From Nitrosotalea sp. (lineage in GTDB: Archaea > Thermoproteota > Nitrososphaeria > Nitrososphaerales > Nitrosopumilaceae): DNA of 5,608 nucleotides. How positions within the stretch are numbered: position 1 is the stretch's first letter; the number at the start of each line of letters is the position of its first letter. A model generated the notes under the pieces. The model made no database searches and had not been told where the DNA came from. It saw only the letters and a program-made list of their open reading frames with translations. The DNA is taken from the NCBI GenBank assembly GCA_022545805.1, contig JAKEIJ010000160.1:1-5608 (forward strand), in the 5' to 3' direction. A program made the translations under genes and the position numbers. Shown one piece after another: positions 1 through 5,439 of the stretch.

Positions 1-824
1 TTGGATATCTTTGCATCAACAACTGCGTGGTAAAATCTTGGACCTACAGGTCTTACAATTTTTGCCCCCAAAATCTCTGACTTGACATTTACAACCTCTA
101 GGAAATGTTGTGGTGCCAAATAAGAAACAAGTCCTTTTTTTTCTGCATGTGTGTGACAATAGTAATGTATTATTGCATTTTTCTTTGCAGCTCTTATTGC
201 ATTTCCAAGAAATTCGTCTGATCTTTCAGGTAATAACATCAGGATTCTATCTCCTGTCTCAAGTAATTTTTCTTCTATTATTTTTGCTGCATCCCCTTCG
301 ATTGATTCCACAGTTCCTTTTAGTTTGTTTAGTTGTATGTTTTTTGTGCATAATCTGGCTGCATCTGGATTGATATCAATATTGTAAACATGGCACTTTT
401 TCTTTTTTGCAGCCACGATAGAAAACATTCCAACCCCTCCAAACATATTGATTACAGTTTCCCCATCTTTGATAAGTTCTGCAATTCTTTCTCGTTCTGT
501 TGAAAGTCTGGGTGAAAAAAAGGTCTTTTCCACATCAACTATGAACCTACACCCATGTTCTTTGTATTCTGTTTCAGTCTTGTCCTCTCCTGCAAGTAAC
601 TCTAGTTTTCTAATTCTATAATCTCCTTCTACAGGAGATGATTGATAATAGATTGATTTTGCTGTCTTTACTTTCTCTAAAAGGACCTCGCCAATCATCT
701 TTCTCTTGGGCAAGAGAGCATCTGGTACCCTCAAGATGATTATGTTTCCTATCTGATCAAATGCACCGTAAAGCTCCGCTGCCTCCGCTTCTGTGAGGAT
801 TCCAGTCATTGCCTGTTTTAGCAT
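1..824 (-). CDS. trm5: Trm5-like tRNA (guanine37-N1)-methyltransferase, partial (C-terminal end beyond window)
   Basis: Class I SAM-dependent methyltransferase of the archaeal Trm5/TYW2 family, expected to methylate N1 of G37 next to the tRNA anticodon and so prevent +1 frameshifting. Reading the minus strand from ATG at 824 gives 274 codons without a stop. A D2-like stretch comes first (FDQIGNIIILRVP, 22-34; LELLAGED, 74-81), then the Trm5-type SPR (104-106). Next come SAM motif I INMFGGVGMFS (125-135), acidic D150 in NIDINP, DRILMLLP (192-199), IHYY (219-222) and a C-terminal VGPRFYHAVVDAKI like the end of known Trm5. SPR argues for methyltransferase rather than TYW2, which by recollection has FSxGN there. 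Two oddities: the N-terminal D1 domain of about 70 residues seen in some Trm5 is absent, and the usual N-L-P of the active site reads L-L-P (197-199). The gene lies 5 nt after ABCE1 and is probably cotranscribed. An alternative in-frame ATG is at 809. Only a few terminal residues should be missing. Confidence 0.88.
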   Translation of the reverse strand, partial: MLKQAMTGILTEAEAAELYGAFDQIGNIIILRVPDALLPKRKMIGEVLLEKVKTAKSIYYQSSPVEGDYRIRKLELLAGEDKTETEYKEHGCRFIVDVEKTFFSPRLSTERERIAELIKDGETVINMFGGVGMFSIVAAKKKKCHVYNIDINPDAARLCTKNIQLNKLKGTVESIEGDAAKIIEEKLLETGDRILMLLPERSDEFLGNAIRAAKKNAIIHYYCHTHAEKKGLVSYLAPQHFLEVVNVKSEILGAKIVRPVGPRFYHAVVDAKIS

Positions 825-829
825 CTTTG

Positions 830-2614
830 TCAATTTCTATAGTAAAACTTTCCAGACTGTTTCTGTTCTCTGTCTAGTCTGCTTTCCAATTTGTTTACTC
901 TGGGCCTCATGCTTGTTTCATCTCTTCTGTATGTCATGTCAAGAGATCTCAAGAATTCATTCATTCCATCTACCTTGGGTTTTGGAGTTGTTGCATGACC
1001 CTCTCTTCCGGGGATTCCGTGGAAAATTACAATTGAATCTGAGATCAAATCCATAAGCTGAATATCGTGATCAACTATGATTGCAGATTTTCCATACGAT
1101 CTTACAAATCTCTGAATAAGCTTGGCTATTGCTATTCTATCTTCAACATCTAAGAATGCAGATGGCTCATCAAGTGCATAAACATCAACTTTTTGTAAAA
1201 GACATGCTCCTATTGCTACCTTTTGAAGTTCTCCGCCGGACAAATTCTTGACAGACTTGTTGTATAGTTTTTTTATCCTCATTGGATTGATTATGATCTC
1301 TTCTTCTGGTGTTTCTTGGATTGATCCACCATATGCTTTCTCTAAAAGTGAAAGTACTTCAATATCATAATCATTTGTTAGATATTGTGGCTTGTAGGCA
1401 ATCTTTACCTTGGTTTCGATATTTCCTAAGTCAGGCTTTTCAACACCAGCTATCATCTTCATCATGGTTGTTTTTCCTAATGCGTTTGCGCCAACTATGC
1501 CTAGAACTTCACTTTTTCTAACCCTGCCTGCCTCGATTGATAACGAAAAGTTTGCAAATTTTCTCTCTAGGCTTGGATAATTGATGATATTCTCAATCGT
1601 AACAAATTCGTCTGTTGATGTAGATGCATCAAACTTGAATGCCGCATCTCTGAATCTGACATTTTCATTTGGAAGATAGCCATCCAAGAACACGTTAATT
1701 CCAACTTTGGTGGAAAGCATGTTTGCAACTATTCCATATGCTGCAGGCTCGCCATAAAGGATCTCAATAAAGTCACTTAGGTAATCTAATAGTGTGAGAT
1801 CATGCTCTACCACCATTACACTCTTTCCAATTTTTGCAAGATCTTGAATTACTCTGGCAACTCCAATTCTCTGAAATACATCGTTATACGATGATGGTTC
1901 ATCAAAAAAGTAAAAGTCTGATTCTCTTGATGCAGCAACTGCTACTGCAATTCTTTGCAGTTCTCCACCACTCAAGTCTGTAAGTTTATTTTCTAAAGCA
2001 TTTTGTAATCCGAGTTGTTGTATCAGTTCTTTTGATTTGCCACGTTCGTCATATTTTTCCAAAAGTTCTTTTGCGTTACCATCAAATACCTTTGCCAGGT
2101 TGTATACCTGTTGAGGTTTTATGGATGCCTTTAGTTCGTTATTTGCTATTTTTTCAAAATGTGGTTTAAGCTCAGTACCTTGAAAATGTTTTAAAACCTG
2201 ACTCCATTCTGGAGGTGAGGCATAGTCTCCCAAGTTCGGTCTTAGGTTTCCTGATAGTATTCCTACAACAGTACTTTTTCCTATGCCGTTTCTTCCAAGA
2301 AGCCCCATGACTTGGCCTTTCTTTAAACTTGGAATTCTGTACAACCTGAATGCGTTTTGGCCATACTGGTGAATCTTGTCTGATTTTAATTCCTCAGCCA
2401 GATTGACAATTGTTATTGCGTCAAATGGGCAAACCTTGACACAAATTCCACACCCATTGCAAATATTTTCATCAATCTGGGCCTTGGCAGTTTCTTCATT
2501 TAGTACTATACAGTCTTGGCCCATCTTGTTTACTGGACAGTATTTGATGCACTCTAGACCACATTTCTTAGTCTGGCAATTTTCCTTATCCAGTACTGCA
2601 ACTCTATGTGTCAT
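830..2614 (-). CDS. abce1: ABCE1/Rli1 ribosome-recycling ATPase
   Basis: Soluble twin-ATPase that splits ribosomes into subunits after termination, working with aRF1/Pelota. The 594-aa length is usual for the family. The N-terminal Fe-S domain has two four-cysteine sets, C13/C18/C22/C26 and C52/C55/C58/C62, expected to hold two 4Fe-4S clusters. NBD1 has Walker A GRNGIGKST (107-115), signature LSGGE (214-218), Walker B FYFFDE (234-239, catalytic E239) and H-loop H271. NBD2 has Walker A GANALGKTT (375-383), signature LSGGE (458-462), VYALDE (478-483), D-loop FLD (487-489) and H516. Oddities are the NBD2 P-loop, where most relatives have GPNGIGKTT, and the NBD1 D-loop SYND instead of SYLD; essential Lys, Thr/Ser, Glu and His residues are intact. 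The start at 2614 is supported by the Fe-S domain beginning at once and by a TATA box about 24 nt upstream, implying a leaderless mRNA. It heads an operon with the Trm5-like gene. Confidence 0.97.
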   Translation of the reverse strand: MTHRVAVLDKENCQTKKCGLECIKYCPVNKMGQDCIVLNEETAKAQIDENICNGCGICVKVCPFDAITIVNLAEELKSDKIHQYGQNAFRLYRIPSLKKGQVMGLLGRNGIGKSTVVGILSGNLRPNLGDYASPPEWSQVLKHFQGTELKPHFEKIANNELKASIKPQQVYNLAKVFDGNAKELLEKYDERGKSKELIQQLGLQNALENKLTDLSGGELQRIAVAVAASRESDFYFFDEPSSYNDVFQRIGVARVIQDLAKIGKSVMVVEHDLTLLDYLSDFIEILYGEPAAYGIVANMLSTKVGINVFLDGYLPNENVRFRDAAFKFDASTSTDEFVTIENIINYPSLERKFANFSLSIEAGRVRKSEVLGIVGANALGKTTMMKMIAGVEKPDLGNIETKVKIAYKPQYLTNDYDIEVLSLLEKAYGGSIQETPEEEIIINPMRIKKLYNKSVKNLSGGELQKVAIGACLLQKVDVYALDEPSAFLDVEDRIAIAKLIQRFVRSYGKSAIIVDHDIQLMDLISDSIVIFHGIPGREGHATTPKPKVDGMNEFLRSLDMTYRRDETSMRPRVNKLESRLDREQKQSGKFYYRN

Positions 2615-2633
2615 GCATAATACCTTTTTTCTT

Positions 2634-2642
2634 AATTTATAT
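2634..2642 (-). promoter_or_regulatory. TATA box (box A) of the ABCE1-trm5 operon
   Basis: On the minus strand the sequence reads ATATAAATT within GAGATATAAATTAAG. Its centre is about 24 nt before the A of the ABCE1 ATG. In archaea transcription starts about 25-27 nt after the box A centre, so the mRNA should begin at or beside the start codon. This also argues against an out-of-frame ATG at 2618, which would be followed by a stop after four codons. Confidence 0.65.
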
Positions 2643-2657
2643 CTCTATCAAGCAAGA

Positions 2658-2668
2658 TTAATACATAA
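2658..2668 (+). promoter_or_regulatory. Putative TATA box of the 5S rRNA gene
   Basis: TTAATACATAA is centred about 28 nt before the 5' end of the 5S rRNA helix I and is preceded by a purine-rich AGCAAG that could act as a BRE. Spacing fits an archaeal promoter. The box is only about 25 nt from the divergent ABCE1 box, so the two promoters share one short intergenic region. Confidence 0.5.
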
Positions 2669-2690
2669 CATTAGAAACCAAAGAAACTAA

Positions 2691-2803
2691 GCCGGCCATA
2701 GCGTTGGGGTCCGACCCGGTCCCATACCGAACCCGGAAGTCAAACCCAATGTCGCTACTGTGTTACTAAGGTGCGAGAGCCCTTGGGAAGCAGTAGTGCT
2801 GGC
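2691..2803 (+). rRNA. rrf: 5S ribosomal RNA
   Basis: Component of the large ribosomal subunit central protuberance, bound by uL18 and uL5. Helix I is visible: 5' GCCGGC (2691-2696) pairs with GCTGGC (2798-2803) over 6 bp including one G-U. The conserved loop B/C block is present (GGTCCCATACCGAACCCGG, then AAGTCAA), and the helix IV/V strand GGTGCGAGAGCCCTTGGGAAGC follows in two parts at 2771-2792. The predicted length of 113 nt is close to the family norm; true ends may extend by a few bases, with GCC then five T after 2803. G+C content is far above the flanks, as expected for an rRNA. No 16S, 23S or tRNA gene is adjacent, so it is an unlinked 5S gene, known from several thaumarchaea. It diverges from ABCE1. 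Confidence 0.95.
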
Positions 2804-2806
2804 GCC

Positions 2807-2811
2807 TTTTT
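2807..2811 (+). terminator. T-run terminator of the 5S rRNA gene
   Basis: Five consecutive T follow GGCGCC directly after the 5S helix I. A short T-run is the usual intrinsic termination signal in archaea. It ends 1 nt before the stop codon of the convergent minus-strand gene. Confidence 0.5.
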
Positions 2812-2812
2812 A

Positions 2813-3070
2813 CTAGTCTAAAGCAACGGAGTTAGGAGATGCGTGCCATGTTGTTTCTATAGGTGTGTTTTTGTCAAATCCTCTCTTTTGGGCATCATCT
2901 GGAAAGTCATCAACGTATTCTGATACCAATTCTCTTACAATTCTATCAATCTCGGCAACTGAAGGCACATCTGTAAATAATGACTGTATTTCATTACATC
3001 CTACCACGTAGCCGTTTGCGTTAGGCGTAATGGTGAAGGTAATTTTGTGTAGTTTTTGATTATCTGTCAT
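2813..3070 (-). CDS. Small conserved-looking protein of unknown function (85 aa)
   Basis: I do not recognise this family with confidence. The 85-aa product is soluble, with no signal peptide or membrane segment. The N-terminal part (KITFTITPNANGYVVGC, 8-24) looks like two beta strands around a GY turn. It is followed by an acidic amphipathic helix (VAEIDRIVRELVSEYVDDF, 38-56) and a probably disordered tail. The beta-beta-helix order recalls the HicB-like small fold, but no HicA toxin gene lies beside it, so an antitoxin role is not claimed. The start at 3070 is supported by a T-rich box A-like tract centred about 27 nt upstream. The gene faces the 5S rRNA gene, with its stop codon 9 nt beyond the 5S helix I end. 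It diverges from the zinc-finger gene at 3124. Even codon composition and a well-placed promoter suggest a real gene. Confidence 0.75.
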   Translation of the reverse strand: MTDNQKLHKITFTITPNANGYVVGCNEIQSLFTDVPSVAEIDRIVRELVSEYVDDFPDDAQKRGFDKNTPIETTWHASPNSVALD

Positions 3071-3092
3071 ATGCTGTATATGTTTACAAAAC

Positions 3093-3100
3093 CTAAAAAA
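3093..3100. promoter_or_regulatory. Shared A/T tract, candidate box A for two divergent genes
   Basis: CTAAAAAA lies midway between the ATG at 3070 (minus) and the GTG at 3124 (plus), about 27 nt from each. It reads TTTTTTAG for the left gene. Either direction would give a leaderless transcript with archaeal spacing. A second possible plus-strand box is TTTACAAA at 3083-3090, which would give a short leader. Confidence 0.4.
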
Positions 3101-3123
3101 GATCTCGATCAGTTACTGTCATT

Positions 3124-3252
3124 GTGAGCAACTGCAGTATATGTGGAGAAAAATTCTCGGACGACATTAGGTTTCTAAACCACATGATGGAAAAACATGG
3201 GTTTCGAAATCCTAATACTGGAACGCCTGATAGAAACAGCAGGGGATACTAA
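3124..3252 (+). CDS. Single C2H2 zinc-finger microprotein (42 aa)
   Basis: A 42-codon frame from GTG at 3124 to TAA at 3250-3252 encodes one classical C2H2 zinc finger: C4-x2-C7-x12-H20-x4-H25, with hydrophobic core residues F11 and L18 at about the expected positions and the GEKF start typical of such fingers. The last 17 residues (FRNPNTGTPDRNSRGY) are polar and basic. Zinc binding follows from the spacing; whether it binds nucleic acid or protein is unknown. Small one-finger proteins are common in archaea and are often left unannotated because of length. The frame is closed by TAA at 3094, and no ATG precedes the cysteines, so GTG is the only good start. A box A-like tract sits about 27 nt upstream. 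The gene is divergent from the 85-aa gene and converges on the DCC-family gene. Confidence 0.72.
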   Translation: MSNCSICGEKFSDDIRFLNHMMEKHGFRNPNTGTPDRNSRGY

Positions 3253-3253
3253 C

Positions 3254-3260
3254 TTTTTTT
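3254..3260 (+). terminator. T-run terminator of the zinc-finger gene
   Basis: Seven T begin 1 nt after the zinc-finger stop codon, a typical archaeal termination signal. The run overlaps the stop codon (3261-3259, minus) of the convergent DCC-family gene. Confidence 0.5.
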
Positions 3261-3648
3261 AGAACTTTAGGGCTATCTTTTTACTATTGGAAAATAGGCT
3301 TCCCGTTCTCATGAAAAATGCTTTTGGGGTTTTACAGTCTTGAGTGCAACTAGACGATGAATCATAACCTAAATGCTCTCTTGGCTTGCCAGTCAAAATA
3401 TTGAAAAAAAGAGGCAAAATTGCTGCCCTTCCGCCATATGCAGTCTTTCTTGTCATGAACCAGAACATTACAGTAGAATCATAGTCCGAATCAAAAATCT
3501 CTGATTTTATTTTCATGCCAATGTCTGAATAATGACCTACGATCAAAATCTTATCTTTGGCAAACCTGTGCACAACACTTGCAAATTTGGAACAAAGATA
3601 ACACTTGTCATCGTAAATTACAAGAGGGAATAGATCTCTTATATCCAT
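3259..3648 (-). CDS. DCC/DUF393-family thiol-disulfide oxidoreductase-like protein
   Basis: The 129-aa protein starts MDIRDLFPLVIYDDKCYLC, where a first beta strand runs into the CxxC (C16, C19) typical of the DCC (DUF393) thioredoxin-like family. Later come a second strand (STVMFWF) and the GGRAAILPLF helix (73-82), resembling the G-x-A-hydrophobic segment of that family. Family members are presumed cytoplasmic thiol-disulfide proteins with mostly unknown partners. A second pair, C101-x3-C105 (CTQDC), lies in a Ser-rich loop near the C-terminus and could form a disulfide or bind metal. The same frame is open to an ATG at 3723 (154 aa), but the extra 25 residues are basic and precede the family's normal beginning, so 3648 is preferred. 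A possible box A, TAAATAAAA, lies near 3693-3701. The gene converges on the zinc-finger gene with 6 nt between stops. Confidence 0.78.
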   Translation of the reverse strand: MDIRDLFPLVIYDDKCYLCSKFASVVHRFAKDKILIVGHYSDIGMKIKSEIFDSDYDSTVMFWFMTRKTAYGGRAAILPLFFNILTGKPREHLGYDSSSSCTQDCKTPKAFFMRTGSLFSNSKKIALKF

Positions 3649-3724
3649 ATTTTTTCTACGTTGCTTTTGGATTAATGTTTTGTGAAATAACTTTTTATTT
3701 ACTCCAAATGCGCTAACAAACATG

Positions 3725-3760
3725 AATTTGAATTATGGTGCGAATTCTGAAATTCAAATT
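3725..3760. repeat. Perfect 10-bp inverted repeat between divergent genes (operator candidate)
   Basis: AATTTGAATT (3725-3734) and AATTCAAATT (3751-3760) are exact reverse complements, separated by 16 nt that include the palindrome GAATTC (3742-3747) near the centre. The repeat ends 11 nt before the transketolase start codon. The arm-to-arm centre distance of 26 nt is about 2.5 helical turns. It lies between the DCC-family gene and the transketolase operon, where a dimeric regulator could act on either. AT-richness makes chance occurrence possible. Confidence 0.45.
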
Positions 3761-3771
3761 TTGGAACTGGT

Positions 3772-5439
3772 ATGGCCCTAAACTATTACCATATTTTCAA
3801 AAAAGTAAAAGAAGCAAGGAAACTTGTGATTAAAGGAATCACCACTGCTGGTTCTGGTCATCCGGGAGGTTCATTCTCTATGGCAGAGATCATGGGCTGT
3901 ATGTACTTTAAATTTCTAAAATATGATCCACAAAATCCTCTCTGGGAAGACAGGGATAGGCTTGTCTTGTCAAAAGGTCATGCATCTCCAGGTTTGTTTT
4001 CTAATCTTGCAGTAGCTGGATTTTTTGCAAAATCGGAAATGGAGACATTGAGAAAATTTGGAAGTAAATTGCAAGGTCATCCAGATTTCAAATGTCCTGG
4101 AGTTGAATTTTGTGGAGGATCACTTGGATTAGGATTATCGTTTTCTACCGGAATGGCTCTTGCAGCAAGAATTGATGGAAAAAATCATCATATTTACACA
4201 GTAATTGGTGATGGAGAATCTGACGAAGGACAAGTTTGGGAGGCTGCTATGGCTGCTTCTAAATACAAAGTGGATAATCTTACAGTTTTCTTGGATAGAA
4301 ATTTCATTCAACAAGATGACTATACGGAAAGAGTGATGCCTCTCGATGAGGAGCTTGTTGACGATGATATTTCTGAGATGTGGAAAAATGCTGCAAGATG
4401 GAAGGTAGGGGACAAATGGAGGTCTTTTGGATGGAATGTCTTAGAAATAGATGGTCATCGTATAGAGCAGATATCCAAGGCAGTAACTTCTGCATTGCAA
4501 ACAAAAGGAACTCCTTCAATTATCATATCTCGTACCATTAAAGGTAAATCTGTAGAACACATGGAAGATAATCCAAAATGGCATGGTGTTGCACCAAGTC
4601 CACAAATTTCTCCTATAATTGATCTAGAACTAGATTGCCAATTTTTGATAGCTCCATCTATAATTGCAGGAGATATGACAAATTTAGAAAATGAGGTAAA
4701 GAGAGCAGCTCTTGCAAGGTCTGACTTTATTCATCTTGATGTGATGGATGGGGTGTTTGTACCAAACAAAACATTTGATCATGAAAAAATAAAACAACTA
4801 CGACCAATTACACAAATTCCATTTGATACTCATCTTATGATCACAGAACCAATAAAACATGTGAAGAACTATGTTGATGCAGGATCTGATATTATCACAG
4901 TGCATGCAGAAGTTTGTGATGAATCAAGTTTTGGAGAAATACATGATATTCTACGCTCAAATTCAGTAAGTGTTGGACTTGCAATCAATCCTGATACCGA
5001 ACTGCCTTTGTGGTCTGAGAAGTTTATTCCAGATCTTGATCAGCTGATAATAATGTCTGTAATTCCTGGCAAATCAGGCCAAAAATACATTGAATCTACG
5101 CATGAAAAGACACAACGAATAGCCAAATTCCTGTCTGAAAGAAAATTCGAAGGCATGATTGAGGCAGACGGAGGAGTAGACTTGACAAATGTAGAGACTT
5201 GTTTCTTGGATGGTGCAAGAGTCTTTGTGGGTGGAAGTGCAATAATAGGACAAAAAGATGTTAGAACCACAATTATTGAATTTAGGAAGAAATTGATGCA
5301 TGCAAGAAGAAAACTCTTGATTCACAAAGCCCACAGCCTAGGAAGTAATGAACTTGTAAAGAAATGGATAGACCTACATGAGGTTGGTAAAAAGAAGACT
5401 GAGCTTTTACAAATAGCACAGGAGGCAGGTTTTGCATGA
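3772..5439 (+). CDS. Fusion of transketolase N-terminal subunit and ribulose-phosphate 3-epimerase
   Basis: One uninterrupted 555-aa frame encodes two enzymes of the non-oxidative pentose phosphate pathway. Residues 1 to about 280 are the ThDP pyrophosphate-binding half of transketolase: GSGHPGG (27-33), SKGHASP (67-73), GHPD (102-105), GDGESDEGQ (146-154) leading to N177, and WHG (270-272). Residues about 291-505 are a complete ribulose-5-phosphate 3-epimerase TIM barrel: APSIIAGD (294-301), HLDVMDG (321-327), THLMI (353-357), GLAINPDT (402-409), VIPGKSGQ (430-437), EADGGV (464-469) and VGGSAIIG (486-493). The metal ligands H321, D323, H354 and D466 are present. A charged helical tail (about 507-555) matches neither domain. 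The epimerase supplies xylulose 5-phosphate, the ketol donor for transketolase, so channelling is plausible. The gene overlaps the transketolase C-terminal subunit gene by ATGA. The start at 3772 gives the usual short N-terminus before the RKLVIKG helix. Confidence 0.95.
   Translation: MALNYYHIFKKVKEARKLVIKGITTAGSGHPGGSFSMAEIMGCMYFKFLKYDPQNPLWEDRDRLVLSKGHASPGLFSNLAVAGFFAKSEMETLRKFGSKLQGHPDFKCPGVEFCGGSLGLGLSFSTGMALAARIDGKNHHIYTVIGDGESDEGQVWEAAMAASKYKVDNLTVFLDRNFIQQDDYTERVMPLDEELVDDDISEMWKNAARWKVGDKWRSFGWNVLEIDGHRIEQISKAVTSALQTKGTPSIIISRTIKGKSVEHMEDNPKWHGVAPSPQISPIIDLELDCQFLIAPSIIAGDMTNLENEVKRAALARSDFIHLDVMDGVFVPNKTFDHEKIKQLRPITQIPFDTHLMITEPIKHVKNYVDAGSDIITVHAEVCDESSFGEIHDILRSNSVSVGLAINPDTELPLWSEKFIPDLDQLIIMSVIPGKSGQKYIESTHEKTQRIAKFLSERKFEGMIEADGGVDLTNVETCFLDGARVFVGGSAIIGQKDVRTTIIEFRKKLMHARRKLLIHKAHSLGSNELVKKWIDLHEVGKKKTELLQIAQEAGFA
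5421..5425 (+). promoter_or_regulatory. Shine-Dalgarno sequence for the transketolase C-terminal subunit
   Basis: GGAGG lies inside the end of the fusion gene, 10 nt before the ATG at 5436. Other starts in the window have no such motif, in line with leaderless first genes and SD-led internal operon genes in archaea. With the ATGA overlap it points to translational coupling of the two subunits. Confidence 0.6.

Noticed and set aside
1..824. TYW2/Taw2 aminocarboxypropyltransferase instead of Trm5
   Set aside because: The segment before SAM motif I reads FFSPRLSTERERI, the Trm5 form with SPR, not the FSxGN form expected in TYW2.
2616..2618. Upstream ATG just before the ABCE1 start, a possible four-codon leader peptide
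   Set aside because: It is out of frame and meets TAG after four codons, and box A spacing places the transcription start at about the ABCE1 ATG, so this ATG is probably not in the mRNA.
2376..2690. Plus-strand open frame of 104 codons opposite the start of ABCE1
   Set aside because: It is antisense to the highly conserved Fe-S domain and runs through the divergent promoter region; its composition looks like a reverse translation of ABCE1.
2813..3070. HicB-type antitoxin of a toxin-antitoxin pair
   Set aside because: The beta-beta-helix pattern is only suggestive, no HicA-like partner lies on the same strand, and the neighbours are a 5S rRNA gene and a divergent zinc-finger gene.
3649..3723. 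N-terminal extension of the DCC-family protein from the ATG at 3723
   Set aside because: The 25 added residues are basic, contain no signal peptide, and precede the normal beginning of the family; the ATG at 3648 gives a standard domain. The longer form is not excluded.
4304..4519. Minus-strand open frame inside the transketolase domain, and similar frames at 5040-5334
   Set aside because: Their sequences follow the codon pattern of the fusion gene on the other strand and show no promoter or family motif.
4540..4660. Possible frameshift or missing stop that falsely joined transketolase and epimerase
   Set aside because: The frame stays open, coding character is even through the join, both domains are complete, and the linker (about residues 275-291) is short and protein-like. 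Nothing in the sequence suggests an error, although only resequencing can exclude it.
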